Below are positions 27,001-35,140 of a DNA stretch of 64,000 nucleotides, one piece after another. Within the stretch, counting starts at the first letter, position 1. Each line of letters begins with the position of its first letter. The stretch is from positions 1 through 64,000 of the forward strand of contig PBYI01000051.1 in the NCBI GenBank assembly GCA_002729525.1. Reading direction: 5' to 3'. The notes under the pieces were generated by a model that was given only the letters and a program-made list of their open reading frames with translations, had not been told where the DNA came from and made no database searches. The stretch is from Nocardioides sp. GTDB taxonomy: Bacteria; Actinomycetota; Actinomycetes; Propionibacteriales; Nocardioidaceae. The position numbers were made by a program, and so were the translations under genes.

Positions 27001-27898
27001 TGCCCACGTCGCCGCCCGAGACGGTGTACGTCGTGGAGGTGCCGGCGGGCGAGCCGTCGCGGGTCCACCGGTAGGTGAAGGTCGCGGTGGACCGCTCGGT
27101 CCAGCTGCCGGGGTCGCAGGTGAGCGTCTCGCCCGGGACGGCGTCGCCGACGATGTACGGGCGGGAGGTGTTGACCGGCGCGGACGTGGGCGGCTCGGTC
27201 GGCGTACCGGTGGCGGTGATCAGCACCGGGCGGGAGGTGACGCGGCCGGACCCCCCGGCGGCGTTGTGGCCCGACACTTCGCACTCGATGCGGGTGCCGA
27301 GGTCGCCCTCGGAGACGCCGCGGGTGGCGCCGACACCGGCGGGCGAGCCGTCGCGCTTCCACCAGAACCGCAGCTCGGGGCTCTCGGTCCACGCGCCGGG
27401 GTCGCAGGTGAGCGTCTCGCCTGGGCGGGGCACGCCGACCACCTGGGGGCGGTAGGTGTTGACGGGCGCCGCGACGACGGTGACGGTGCGGGAGACGACG
27501 ACCATCCGGGGACCACGGGTGACCACCCTGCAGCCCAGCCGGTGGCCGGTGTCGCGCGGACGCACTCGGTAGGTCCGTCCCGTGGCGGTGCGTCGACCGT
27601 CCTTCTTCCACACGACCCGCATCCGGTCGGCGCGCCGCAACGTCCGGTCCGGGGCGCAGCGCAGCGTCCGGCCCGCCGCCGGTCGACCCTTGACGGTCGC
27701 CCGAGCGGCACGGGCACGCCGCGCTTCGGCCAGGTCCGGCGCGAGGTCCGGCGCGGGTGCTGCCGCCGGGGTCGCGGACGGCGCGGCATCCGAGGCACCT
27801 GCCCCAACGGCAGCACCTGCGGGTTGTGGCGCCAGGCCCGCCAGGACGGTCGCCAGCGTGAGCGCGGCGACCAGGACGGCCACAGGACGTCGAGACAT
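24095..27898 (-). CDS. Large secreted protein: Ig-like repeats, Gly-Asp linker, FnIII-like region, C-terminal beta-propeller
   Basis: 1267 residues. Signal peptide (1-30), then three bacterial Ig-like repeats of about 85-95 residues, the last two with P-G-E-T-L-T-C-D-P-G and a paired Cys (about 130-320), a (G-G-G-D)n linker, a fibronectin-type-III-like stretch (S-A-A-L-Q-W-R-L), a central beta-rich domain with four Cys, and five TolB/WD40-like blades with S-P/A-D/N-G-R-Y-V-A from about 940 to the end. Such layouts are cell-surface or released adhesive/binding proteins. ATG at 27898 chosen because GGGGGAT lies just before it. Divergent from the CoA-transferase gene, 181 bases. Confidence 0.85.
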   Translation of the reverse strand: MSRRPVAVLVAALTLATVLAGLAPQPAGAAVGAGASDAAPSATPAAAPAPDLAPDLAEARRARAARATVKGRPAAGRTLRCAPDRTLRRADRMRVVWKKDGRRTATGRTYRVRPRDTGHRLGCRVVTRGPRMVVVSRTVTVVAAPVNTYRPQVVGVPRPGETLTCDPGAWTESPELRFWWKRDGSPAGVGATRGVSEGDLGTRIECEVSGHNAAGGSGRVTSRPVLITATGTPTEPPTSAPVNTSRPYIVGDAVPGETLTCDPGSWTERSTATFTYRWTRDGSPAGTSTTYTVSGGDVGSTLVCFVAASNTVGGSGQVASDPVTVREDGEPGGGDGGGDGGGDGGGDGEDPVPGVVTMLLEAPEDVPGQAILTGPGAPVELLKPAEGTRVETTRELEEGTWTLEVRDSTLGGYRYVAESTTWSVDVTEGTNDRIEIELVQLADPDLLQVAVVDRTSAALQWRLGAGASAYELRRAAGEAFPEDRTDGELVATGVEAGDGGALDDSLQPGSTYAYRLFVQGAGGAWRTGASLLVTTPGEDQVAAAVRPSSVILEDGDSYDVSLDPNGAVVLTLPVGHPAVPVPVGAGVILPPSAVIPEGVVGRATEVSADGRTVTVLAAELEDVFDYLDLDVDMDEIGELDDVPSSPASRGNRAARSGDCNSASLKLDISNVRPSVVPDGYLRVKVERTFNVPHTVDLDVRVAALIKAQMDLDIQLSGSCSVTLFKKYGTFMAGPVPIAWQVSGDFSASGSLTASLEDVTVQRRVGAWAHPTIGARNSFSGGLIDTDGVVDFGEVTGFKADLSATLGGSFEVGPGAGGGASEAGVGASAGIRGSVDVAKLEVAGSSSSTGTCVSVDVRSSAELGLYAKAFAKAGFIDFSAEGYWKIPGAGVEVHWTGMPLDAPLGCSDEPGDPGDGGADPEPPVHAAWKASLVTPGDVDNVSNWVGASPDGRYVAYHAYQPVVGGAPSPSGGALYLEDRRTGAAEYLAPMSGGSEAGPRVSRGGDVVVFRASREQGIGVWSRSTGEVTYPFAGNGLDYVMFPDVSANGRYVLAFGTRRVDGDPQAVVEVYDRSTRAVKRLLTHWGGYGSPGAISGDGRYVAFISLDDDLAPWDDNDDFDLFTWDTQTGEIYRHAFPGGSLEGGVDIDHDGDRVTAHVRGPYGAVIAWWSRTGVSPISHTEVDSGTPPGISADGRFVAWVVDDQLVVRRVNRGQNEVVTPHSWRFSGGASPLVSEDGRTVIVPAYQTTIVGDTDTSPDVIAFRRSSWPD
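26858..26905 (-). repeat. Four 12-bp tandem units coding Gly-Gly-Gly-Asp
   Basis: Three identical units and one variant of GTCACCACCGCC (plus-strand orientation) encode the flexible linker of the large secreted protein. Slippage here would change linker length in frame. Confidence 0.8.
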
Positions 27899-28079
27899 GG
27901 ATCCCCCGTTCGACCTCACTGCCCCCCTGGCGGCGAGTCGTATTCAGGCAACCTAGGGAGCCTGCTGTGGGCGCCCTGTGCTTTTCTCGACTTTGCCGTC
28001 GGGAGCAATAAACGGTCTGGACCGCGTCGTCACGCCGCTGTCACACGCACTTCTCCCCCGCGCACACGCACCTGGTGGG

Positions 28080-29300
28080 ATGGTGGTCGTGGACCTTCGC
28101 ACGCTCCTGTCGTCCCTGCCGCCCGACCCTCGCGTGGTGGTGAGCGGCAACCACGCCACGCCGTGGTCGGTGCTCGCCGAGATCGACGCGGCGCTGGACT
28201 CCTACCGGCTCTGGGTGCTGAACCCGCAGCGCGGGCTGCCGGACCGGGACGGCGTCACGTACGAGACGTCGTTCGTGGGACCGGGGATGCGGCGCTCGCC
28301 GAGGCTGCACTACACGCCGAGCCGGCTGTCGATGGTGCCGCTGCTCTTCGCCGGGTCCCTCCCGCCCGACCTGGTGGTGCTGCACACGACGCGGCCGCGC
28401 GACGGCGTCGTGTCGATGGGGATCGAGGTCAACGTGCTGCCGGCGGCCATCGAGCAGACGCGGCGCCGGGGCGGCAAGGTGCTGGCGGTCGTCAACGAGC
28501 ACATGCCCTGGACCGACGGCGACGCGCTCGTCGACCTGGAGGCGGTCGACTGCCTGGTCGAGGCGGACGCCGTGGTCGCTGCGGCCGAGGCGGTCGCCCC
28601 CGACGAGGACGCCCAGCGCATCGGCGCGATGGTGGCCGCCCGGGTCTCCGACGGCGCCACCATCCAGTCGGGCATCGGGGCGGTGCCCGACGCCGTGCTC
28701 TCCGGCCTCACCGGACGCCGCGGCCTGCGGGTGTGGACCGAGATGTTCTCCGACTCGGTGCTCGCGCTGGAGGAGGCCGGCGCGCTCGACCCGACGGTGC
28801 CGGTCCACGCGTCGTTCCTCATGGGCTCGCCGGCGCTGCTCGACTGGGTGGAGCGCACCGACCGGGTGCGGATGATCCGCACCGAGACCGCCAACGACCC
28901 GGCGCTCATCGCCCGGCAGCCGCGGATGGTCAGCATCAACACCGCGCTCCAGGTCGACCTGTTCGCGCAGGCCAACGCCTCGCGGATCGGCGCGCGCATC
29001 CACTCCGGCTTCGGCGGGCAGACCGACTTCTTCGTCGGAGCGATGCACAGCCCCGGCGGTCAGGGCATCCTCGCGCTGCGCTCGTGGCACCCGAAGGCCG
29101 ACGTGTCGACCGTGGTGCCACTGCTGCGCGAGCCAGTCACGTCGTTCCAGGCGACGGCCGTCATCACCGAGCAGGGCGTCGCCGAGCTCGCCGGGCGGAC
29201 CGAGCGGGAGCAGGCGGCCGCGTTGATCGAGCACGCGGCCCGGCCCGAGGCACGCGACGAGCTGCGCGCCGCCGCGGTCGAGCTGGGGCTGGCCGACTAG
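28080..29300 (+). CDS. Acetyl-CoA hydrolase/4-hydroxybutyrate CoA-transferase family protein
   Basis: 406 residues from ATG 28080 (a GTG at 28089 is an alternative). Two-domain class I CoA-transferase: the likely catalytic glutamate is E221 in W-T-E-M-F-S-D, followed by M-V-S-I-N-T-A-L-Q-V-D-L and G-F-G-G-Q-T-D-F, which match the S-I-N-x-x-x-Q-V-D-L and G-V-G-G-Q-V-D-F segments of Cat2-type 4-hydroxybutyrate CoA-transferases. It would move CoA between acetate and a C4 acid. Single gene. The frame upstream of 28080 lacks a ribosome-binding site. Confidence 0.87.
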   Translation: MVVVDLRTLLSSLPPDPRVVVSGNHATPWSVLAEIDAALDSYRLWVLNPQRGLPDRDGVTYETSFVGPGMRRSPRLHYTPSRLSMVPLLFAGSLPPDLVVLHTTRPRDGVVSMGIEVNVLPAAIEQTRRRGGKVLAVVNEHMPWTDGDALVDLEAVDCLVEADAVVAAAEAVAPDEDAQRIGAMVAARVSDGATIQSGIGAVPDAVLSGLTGRRGLRVWTEMFSDSVLALEEAGALDPTVPVHASFLMGSPALLDWVERTDRVRMIRTETANDPALIARQPRMVSINTALQVDLFAQANASRIGARIHSGFGGQTDFFVGAMHSPGGQGILALRSWHPKADVSTVVPLLREPVTSFQATAVITEQGVAELAGRTEREQAAALIEHAARPEARDELRAAAVELGLAD

Positions 29301-29310
29301 CAGGACGCGG

Positions 29311-29970
29311 CTACGGCGCAGCCGGCCCGACGAGGGGTACGTCGGCAGCGAGCTCCACGGTCGTCGCCACCGCGGTCACCGAGGGCCGCGGCGGGGTCGA
29401 GGAGAACCCGAACGCCGGCGGCGGCTCGACGGCGCGCAGCGCACCGAGCGGCTGCCCGTCGTACGAGCCGGTCATCGTGACGACCCGGTGGTGGTCGGTG
29501 GCGGCGTACCACTCCCGGCGGTCTCCCGTGTCGCCCCGCGTCCGGACGCCCTGGAGCACCACCCGCGCGACCGGGTCGGTGACCGAGCACCACGCGGGCG
29601 ACTCGGCAAGCCGACGCGGTACGGCGCGCAGGAGCCACCCGAGCGGCGCCCGGCGACCCGTCTCCAGGTCGAGGGTCAGCGACGGCGACCTCACCTGCCA
29701 CGACCCGACCTCGCCCGGCGCCGGGCCGTCGACGGTGATCGGCTCGATCCGGATCTCGTCGAAGGAGTAGGTGCCGGCGACGAACCGCGCCACGTCCAGG
29801 TCGGGTGCGACGAGCACCCGGTGTCCGCTGGGCAGCGCGACCATCGCGTCGGCGAACGACCCCAGCGGCGAGTCGTGCCACCAGCCGACGACCACCCGCA
29901 CGCCGCTGGCGCTGCCGACGCCCGCGATCCGGCCGCGGAACGTCGTACGACGGGTGCCCGGTGCGGTCAT
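29311..29970 (-). CDS. Hypothetical protein (219 aa)
   Basis: Soluble 219-residue protein without signal peptide or cysteine pairs. Beta-rich with W-W-H-D-S-P-L-G, T-Y-S-F-D-E-I-R-I-E and W-Y-A-A-T-D-H-H segments. I do not recognise the family; the pattern of mixed beta strands with a bulky hydrophobic core could be lipocalin-like. Converges with the CoA-transferase, 10 bases between stops; 57 bases downstream of the reductase gene, so perhaps co-transcribed with it. Confidence 0.7.
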   Translation of the reverse strand: MTAPGTRRTTFRGRIAGVGSASGVRVVVGWWHDSPLGSFADAMVALPSGHRVLVAPDLDVARFVAGTYSFDEIRIEPITVDGPAPGEVGSWQVRSPSLTLDLETGRRAPLGWLLRAVPRRLAESPAWCSVTDPVARVVLQGVRTRGDTGDRREWYAATDHHRVVTMTGSYDGQPLGALRAVEPPPAFGFSSTPPRPSVTAVATTVELAADVPLVGPAAP

Positions 29971-30027
29971 GCACCCGAGGCTACGCAGGTGGCCGGGGCG
30001 CCCGGTCCGCGACGAGCAGGACGAGCA

Positions 30028-30735
30028 TCAGGGCCGGACGACGTGCACCCGCGCGGCGGGCGGCGCGAACGGCGAGCCGGCCACGGCCTCGACGAGGGCC
30101 GGCGAGTCGCACACGTACACCTCGGTCGACGCGTCCACGCGGGACAGCGCCGTGGTGAGGTCGAGCGGACCGCACTCGTCCAGCGGGCACAGCTCGACAC
30201 GGCCACCCGGGAGCGAGCAGAGCTCGTCGACGAACGCCATCTCGTCGAGCGTGCGACCCGTGTAGACGACGCGCCACGGGACGCGCTGCTCGGCGGCACG
30301 CGCGACCATCGCCAGCACGGAGGCCACGCCGATGCCGTCGGCGAGGAAGAGGTAGGACAGCGCGGGCTCGAGCGAGCAGTGCTCGGGCACCGCGCGCACC
30401 TGCACGGCCCGGCCGATGAGGGTCGCGTCGTACAGCTCGGAGACCCCGTGGTCCCCGGAGCGCTCGACGGCGATCCGGTAGCGGCTGCGGTCCCACGGGT
30501 CGCCGCACAGCGGGTAGCGGCCCCAGCGACCCGAGGGGAGCGCGACCTCGATGCAGTCGCCGGGCTCCCAGGCGGGCAGCGGTGCGGCCTCGAGCGACAC
30601 GAGCTCGGCCGTCACCACGTCGTCGGCCACCCACCGCATCGCCTCGAGCCGGAGCTCGACGACCGTCGGCTGCTCGGCCGCGGGGCGTACGCCGCCGGTA
30701 CGTCGCGCAGGTGCCAGGGTCATCGTGTCGCTCAT
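30028..30735 (-). CDS. Flavin reductase of the phthalate-dioxygenase-reductase type, lacking a [2Fe-2S] domain
   Basis: 235 residues. Flavin domain with W-E-P-G-D-C-I-E-V-A-L-P-S-G and R-Y-P-L-C-G-D-P (the R-x-Y-S-L flavin motif), then a nucleotide domain (F-L-A-D-G-I-G-V-A-S-V and the C-D-S-P strand end). Relatives carry a plant-type ferredoxin with C-x4-C-x2-C at the end; here the protein stops right after the nucleotide domain and no such motif appears in any frame after the stop. Electrons would then go to a separate carrier, perhaps the Rieske ferredoxin at 42574. GGAGG before ATG. Follows the oxygenase subunit genes on the same strand. Confidence 0.82.
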   Translation of the reverse strand: MSDTMTLAPARRTGGVRPAAEQPTVVELRLEAMRWVADDVVTAELVSLEAAPLPAWEPGDCIEVALPSGRWGRYPLCGDPWDRSRYRIAVERSGDHGVSELYDATLIGRAVQVRAVPEHCSLEPALSYLFLADGIGVASVLAMVARAAEQRVPWRVVYTGRTLDEMAFVDELCSLPGGRVELCPLDECGPLDLTTALSRVDASTEVYVCDSPALVEAVAGSPFAPPAARVHVVRP

Positions 30736-30786
30736 GGGTGCCTCCGGGTCGTCGCTCGTGGTGCACGGGCAGGTGGGGAGCCGCAC

Positions 30787-30828
30787 GGTCCGACGGGGCG
30801 ACGCGCGAGGCGCCGGCCCCGTCGGACC
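30787..30828 (-). terminator. Hairpin between the oxygenase large subunit and reductase genes
   Basis: Perfect 12-bp stem (GGTCCGACGGGG and complement) with an 18-base loop, 19 bases past the large-subunit stop. Probably an attenuator or mRNA-processing stem giving more oxygenase than reductase. Confidence 0.5.
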
Positions 30829-30847
30829 GGGTGGAAGGTGACGACGA

Positions 30848-32158
30848 TCAGCCGTCCATCGAGGCGGTGCCCTCGAAGTTCGCCTTCATCGGGTCGAGCG
30901 GGATGTCGTCCCACGAGTCGGCGTTCATGAACTCCTGCCACCGGCTGTAGAAGAAGCGGTGGTTCTGCTCGCTGACGAAGCGGTCGGAGAGCTGGCCCGG
31001 GAACACGTCGTCGGTGGTGGTGTTGCCGATGCCCATGTTGATGTACTGGCCGATCTCGCGGGCCCCGGCGTACTTGCCGGACTGCGAGACCTGGTTCCAG
31101 TTGTCGATGTCGTCGGACTCGAAGTGGCCGCCGGCACCGTTCTGCGCCGCGTGCTCGAGGGCGACCTCGCGCTGCTTCTCCGGGGTGTCGGCCGCGTTGG
31201 TGTGGCTGAAGTGCCAGAACTCCGTCTCGTTCGGACCCCGCGGGATCACGATCCGGAAGCCGAGGACGGTGTTCGGGAACAGGCTGTGCGTGCCGAGCAT
31301 GACGCCGTCGCCGCGCAGCTCGCCGAGCCGCTCGATGGCCTCCGCGTGGTTCTCCTCGGTCGAGTCCATGCCGTAGGGGTTGCCGTCGAAGCTGTCGTCG
31401 GGCAGGCGGAAGAAGCAGACCTGGTGGCCGTTGACGAAGGCCGCGCGGCCCTTCTTCTTCCACAGCACGTCCGAGGTCATCCGCGGTGCGCCCATGATGC
31501 GGGTCAGCGCGTTCGCAGCCGACGCGTGCGAGTAGGGCACGTGGTACCAGTCGGAGCAGTTGTCGACCGCGGTCTTCCAGTTGATCGGGATGACCCACTT
31601 GTGCGGACCGAAGGCCTTGGTGCCCTTGGCGCTGCGGTTGAACTCCAGGTCGAGGTACCAGCGGGCGTCGCCGAGGTAGTCCTCGAGGCTCGGGGCGTCG
31701 TGGTCCCAGGTGGCGAAGATGAGACCGGCATACGTCGCGACACGGGCCTTCTTCAGCCCCATCTCGGCGCGGTCGATCGTGCCGTCGTACAGCTCCTCCT
31801 CGCCGGGGACCCACTCGAGCTTGCCGTCGAGGCCGTAGGTCCACGCGTGGTAGGGGCAGACGAAGGACTTGCACGAGCCGTCGTCGGTGCGCACGACCCG
31901 GGCGCCACGGTGGCGGCAGATGTTGAGCATCGCGTTGATCGCGCCGGTCTTGTCGCGCGAGAGGATCACGGGCTGCTCGCCCATGTAGGTGTGGAAGAAG
32001 TCGCCCGGCTTCTCGATCAGGCTCTCGTGCCCGATGAGCAGCCACGCGCGGCCGAAGATCTTCTCCATCTCCTCCTTGTAGATCTCCTCGTCGGAGTAGA
32101 TCGTGGGGTCGAGACGGCCCGTCTCGGTGTTGAGGACGTCGTACTTCTTGGTCTTCAC
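30848..32158 (-). CDS. Rieske non-heme iron oxygenase, alpha (large) subunit
   Basis: 436 residues. Rieske cluster ligands Cys81/His83 and Cys101/His104 (C-R-H ... C-P-Y-H); mononuclear iron ligands in D-W-Y-H-V-P-Y-S-H, His206 and His211, with Asp203 as the electron-bridging residue. This is the naphthalene/biphenyl/benzoate-type family that adds O2 to aromatic or alicyclic rings. Start GTG with GAAAGG nine bases before. The small-subunit gene is 11 bases upstream, so the enzyme is probably an alpha3-beta3 hexamer. Substrate cannot be named from sequence. Confidence 0.93.
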   Translation of the reverse strand: MKTKKYDVLNTETGRLDPTIYSDEEIYKEEMEKIFGRAWLLIGHESLIEKPGDFFHTYMGEQPVILSRDKTGAINAMLNICRHRGARVVRTDDGSCKSFVCPYHAWTYGLDGKLEWVPGEEELYDGTIDRAEMGLKKARVATYAGLIFATWDHDAPSLEDYLGDARWYLDLEFNRSAKGTKAFGPHKWVIPINWKTAVDNCSDWYHVPYSHASAANALTRIMGAPRMTSDVLWKKKGRAAFVNGHQVCFFRLPDDSFDGNPYGMDSTEENHAEAIERLGELRGDGVMLGTHSLFPNTVLGFRIVIPRGPNETEFWHFSHTNAADTPEKQREVALEHAAQNGAGGHFESDDIDNWNQVSQSGKYAGAREIGQYINMGIGNTTTDDVFPGQLSDRFVSEQNHRFFYSRWQEFMNADSWDDIPLDPMKANFEGTASMDG

Positions 32159-32169
32159 GGCGGTGCCTT

Positions 32170-32715
32170 TCAGAAGAAGATCGCGATGTTCTTGTCGAGG
32201 ATCACGTTGGCGTCGAGCACGACCGTGCGGTCGGAGATCTTCCACGACCCGTCCACGGGGTGGAGGATGTCGACGCGGTAGCCGGAGTAGAGGGCGGTGG
32301 TCGTCTCACCGTGCGAGCGGTGGCAGATGAACGCCGTCTTGGCGTGGACGGTGCCGTCGTCCTCGACCTTCTCGATGACGAGGTTGCCGAAGAGATGCCG
32401 GGTCCGCGAGGGCGGCTCCTCGGCCCACGCGGTGCCGCTCTCGAGCCGCTGGATGCGGACCTCCATGAGCTTGCGGTTGTCCTCGAAGAACGGGAGGTCG
32501 GTGCCGCGCTCGGGGATCTCGCGCGCCAGCTCCTTGCGGTTCACGTTCTTGCGGCGCGGCATGTAATAGACCATCTCCTCGGTGAAGAGGTCGAGCCACG
32601 CGCGCAGCTTCCGCTCGTCGAGGAGCCAGGCCTCGGCGATGTAGAAGCGGTTGATGGTGGAGTACAGGCTCTCGTCGAAGAGCTCCCCCAGAGCGCCCTT
32701 GGTCGTCACAGTCAT
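32170..32715 (-). CDS. Ring-hydroxylating oxygenase, beta (small) subunit
   Basis: 181 residues of the SnoaL-like ring_hydroxyl_B family: F-Y-I-A-E-A-W-L-L-D-E-R-K-L-R-A-W-L-D-L-F near the start and S-G-Y-R-V-D-I-L with the terminal I-L-D-K-N-I-A-I-F-F. Structural partner of the alpha subunit encoded next. ATG at 32715 chosen; GGCGG lies ten bases before it. First gene of its unit; 265 bases separate it from the divergent alcohol dehydrogenase. Confidence 0.92.
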   Translation of the reverse strand: MTVTTKGALGELFDESLYSTINRFYIAEAWLLDERKLRAWLDLFTEEMVYYMPRRKNVNRKELAREIPERGTDLPFFEDNRKLMEVRIQRLESGTAWAEEPPSRTRHLFGNLVIEKVEDDGTVHAKTAFICHRSHGETTTALYSGYRVDILHPVDGSWKISDRTVVLDANVILDKNIAIFF

Positions 32716-32980
32716 GGTGTTCAAGCCGCCTTCGTCGGTCGTGTGTCCGATGGGTCGATCCGTGCCCCCGGTCGATGGCGTTGGACGCTAGGTTCGCGAT
32801 GTCACCGGTGCGACACGTCGGTCCGATCACCGGACTGCCCCGGCAGATCGAGACGTGGACTTAACGGCGCCCAGGGCGCCGAAACGGCGGCGAAACCGTT
32901 CCCACGGCCGCCCCACAGCCCGGTCCGGTGGGAGGACCGGGCGGTCGACCCGGGGCACGAGCGCTGACTGGATGGCCGGC

Positions 32981-34027
32981 ATGAGAACAGTCCCGGCCTG
33001 GGGTGCCGCCGACCCGGGCGCACGGCTCGCCCCGATGAGCATCCGGCGGCGCGACCCCCGCGCCGACGACGTCGTCGTCCGCATCGACTTCTGCGGCGTG
33101 TGCCACTCCGACGTGCACACCGCGCGGGGCGAGTGGGAGGGGGTGCACCACCCGGTCGTGCCCGGTCACGAGATCGTCGGGCGGGTGGCCGAGGTCGGAG
33201 CGGCCGTCTCGAGCGTGCAGGTCGGCGACCACGTCGCGGTGGGCACGCTCGTCGACTCCTGCGGCACCTGCTCGGCGTGCACGGCAGGCGAGGAGAACTA
33301 CTGCCCGGAGCAGGTGGGCACCTTCGACTTCCCCAGCACCGACGACGCCTCGGCGTACACCTTCGGCGGCTACTCGCGGGAGATCGTGGTGCGCGAGCGG
33401 TTCGTGCTCGCGCTGCCCGGAGGGCTCGACCCGGCGGCCGCGGCGCCCCTGCTGTGCGCGGGGGCCACCGTCTACTCGCCGATGCGGCACTGGCGGGTCG
33501 GCGCGGGGTCGCACCTCGGTGTCGTCGGCCTGGGCGGTCTGGGTGGCACGGCGGTGCGGATCGCCAAGGCGCTCGGCGCCGAGGTGACGGTGCTGAGCCG
33601 CACCCCGGCGAAGGAGCAGGACGCGCTCCGCGCGGGCGCCGACCGGTTCGTGCTCAGCACCGACCCGGATGCGATGGCAGCAGTCGCCGACTCGATGTCG
33701 CTGATCCTCAGCACGGTGCCGCGCAGCCACGACCTGAACCCGTACCTCCAGCTCCTGCGCCGCGACGGCACGTACGTCGTGCTGGGCGCGATGGAGCCGT
33801 TGACGACGCCTGTGCTCGGCTCGACCCTCGCCGTACGCCGGGTGAACATCGGCGGGTCGCTGATCGCCGGTCTGCCCGAGACCCGTGAGCTGCTCGAGCT
33901 CTGCGCCCGCGAGGGGGTCGCGCCCGACGTCCGGGTCGTGCCCGTCGACCGGGTCAACGACGCGCACGACCGGGTCGCGCTGGGCGACCCGGCCTTCCGC
34001 TACGTGCTGGACCTGCGCTCGCTCTGA
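32981..34027 (+). CDS. Zinc-dependent alcohol dehydrogenase (cinnamyl-alcohol-dehydrogenase-like)
   Basis: 348 residues. G-V-C-H-S-D-V-H gives the catalytic zinc Cys41, G-H-E at about 66 the second site and C-x2-C-x2-C-x7-C (C-G-T-C-S-A-C) the structural zinc. Rossmann loop G-L-G-G-L-G-G. The group oxidises primary or benzylic alcohols with NAD(P). It is the only plus-strand gene in the catabolic island and shares its promoter gap with the Rieske oxygenase. Start: second of two in-frame ATGs, matching usual N-termini (M-R-T-V). Confidence 0.9.
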   Translation: MRTVPAWGAADPGARLAPMSIRRRDPRADDVVVRIDFCGVCHSDVHTARGEWEGVHHPVVPGHEIVGRVAEVGAAVSSVQVGDHVAVGTLVDSCGTCSACTAGEENYCPEQVGTFDFPSTDDASAYTFGGYSREIVVRERFVLALPGGLDPAAAAPLLCAGATVYSPMRHWRVGAGSHLGVVGLGGLGGTAVRIAKALGAEVTVLSRTPAKEQDALRAGADRFVLSTDPDAMAAVADSMSLILSTVPRSHDLNPYLQLLRRDGTYVVLGAMEPLTTPVLGSTLAVRRVNIGGSLIAGLPETRELLELCAREGVAPDVRVVPVDRVNDAHDRVALGDPAFRYVLDLRSL

Positions 34028-34037
34028 GCGTCCGAGG

Positions 34038-35033
34038 TCAGCCGAGCGGCGTCGGCGCCCCGGGCGCGAGGATCCCGGCGGCGCGCAGGTCGTCCCAGGC
34101 CGCGGCGGGCACCGTCTCGGCGAGTGCCGCGGCGTCCTCCGCGACCCGCTCCGGACGCGTCGCGCCCGGGATGACCGCTGCGACCACGTCGGGCGCGGCA
34201 CAGAACTGCAGCGCCAGCGCCTTGACGCTCACGTCGTACGCCGCCGCGACCTCGCCGATCGTGTCGATCACCCCGCGCGCCTCGGGCGTGATCGGCCCGT
34301 AGTCCAAGTGCGTGCCGCCCACGAGGGCGCCGGAGCTGTAGGGCCCACCGACCACCATCGCGACGTCCTGCTCGGCAGCCTGCGGGAGCAGCCGCTGCAG
34401 GGTGCGCTCGTGGTCGAGGAGCGAGTACCGCCCGGCCAGCAGGAACGCGTTGGGGTGGACCTCGCCGAGGTCGAGGGTGACCTCGACCGCCTCGGTGCGG
34501 TTGACCGCCATCCCCCAGGCGGTGATGACGCCCTCGTCCCGGAGCCGGTCGAGCACCGGGAAGGCACCGCTCCGGCATTCGGCGAGCCGGTCGAGCCACG
34601 CGTCGCCGTACACGTTGAGGGCCACGTCGTGCACGAAGACCACGTCGAGGCGGTCGGTGCGCAGGCGTCGGAGGCTGTCCTCGATCGAGCGCAGCGTCGC
34701 GTCGGCGCCGTAGTCGTCGACGACGACGTTCGGCAGGCCGTCGGCGAAGATCCCGGGTGTCGCCGCAGCGGGGTCCCGGAGCTCCTCGGTGACGACGCGA
34801 CCGACCTTGGTGGCGAGCACGTAGTCGTCCCGCGGCTTGCCGGCGAGCGCCTCGCCCAGGCGCAGCTCGGACAGGCCAGCGCCGTACACGGGAGCGGTGT
34901 CGTAGAACCGGACGCCGCCCTCCCAGGCGGCGGCGACGGTGGCGTGCGCCTCGGCGTCGGTGACGGCCCGGAACATGTTGCCCAGGGGCGCAGCGCCGAA
35001 GCCGAGCGGACTGTCGAGCATCTTCTTCAGCAC
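34038..35033 (-). CDS. Aldo/keto reductase (L-fucose/D-threo-aldose dehydrogenase-like)
   Basis: 331 residues. Tetrad D-Y-K-H: F-Y-D-T-A-P-V-Y, A-T-K-V-G-R, V-F-V-H-D. N-terminal L-G-F-G-A-A-P-L-G-N is typical of the D-threo-aldose 1-dehydrogenase group, which oxidises sugars such as L-fucose to lactones. Next to a ribose-type importer this suggests a sugar or sugar-conjugate substrate. GTG at 35033 has GAGGAG nine bases before; an ATG at 35021 is possible. Ten bases separate its stop from the convergent alcohol dehydrogenase stop. Confidence 0.88.
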   Translation of the reverse strand: MLKKMLDSPLGFGAAPLGNMFRAVTDAEAHATVAAAWEGGVRFYDTAPVYGAGLSELRLGEALAGKPRDDYVLATKVGRVVTEELRDPAAATPGIFADGLPNVVVDDYGADATLRSIEDSLRRLRTDRLDVVFVHDVALNVYGDAWLDRLAECRSGAFPVLDRLRDEGVITAWGMAVNRTEAVEVTLDLGEVHPNAFLLAGRYSLLDHERTLQRLLPQAAEQDVAMVVGGPYSSGALVGGTHLDYGPITPEARGVIDTIGEVAAAYDVSVKALALQFCAAPDVVAAVIPGATRPERVAEDAAALAETVPAAAWDDLRAAGILAPGAPTPLG

Positions 35034-35062
35034 GTCGGTCGACTCCTCGGTCGGGTCGTGCG

Positions 35063-35096
35063 ACCGCGGGGGCCGCCCGGAGGCGACCCCCGCGGT
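35063..35096 (-). terminator. Terminator after the sugar-type binding-protein gene
   Basis: 15-bp GC-rich stem with one mismatch and a four-base CGGA loop, 44 bases past the stop at 35141. It also lies 30 bases before the aldo/keto reductase start, so it separates the two genes. Confidence 0.6.
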
Positions 35097-35140
35097 GGAG
35101 GGCGTGGTGCGGTGCGGTGCCTGTCGGCACCGGTGGCTCG

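Noticed and set aside
28950..28955. Loss of a catalytic Glu in the CoA-transferase (Gln291 in T-A-L-Q-V-D-L)
   Set aside because: Cat2-type 4-hydroxybutyrate CoA-transferases also carry Gln here; the likely catalytic Glu (221) is present.
25592..29770. 1392-codon open frame on the plus strand
   Set aside because: It runs antisense through the large secreted protein and then out of frame through the CoA-transferase; both are better supported by motifs. Long empty frames are expected at this GC content.
29981..30027. Missing [2Fe-2S] domain of the reductase in another frame
   Set aside because: No C-x4-C-x2-C pattern in any frame downstream of the stop.
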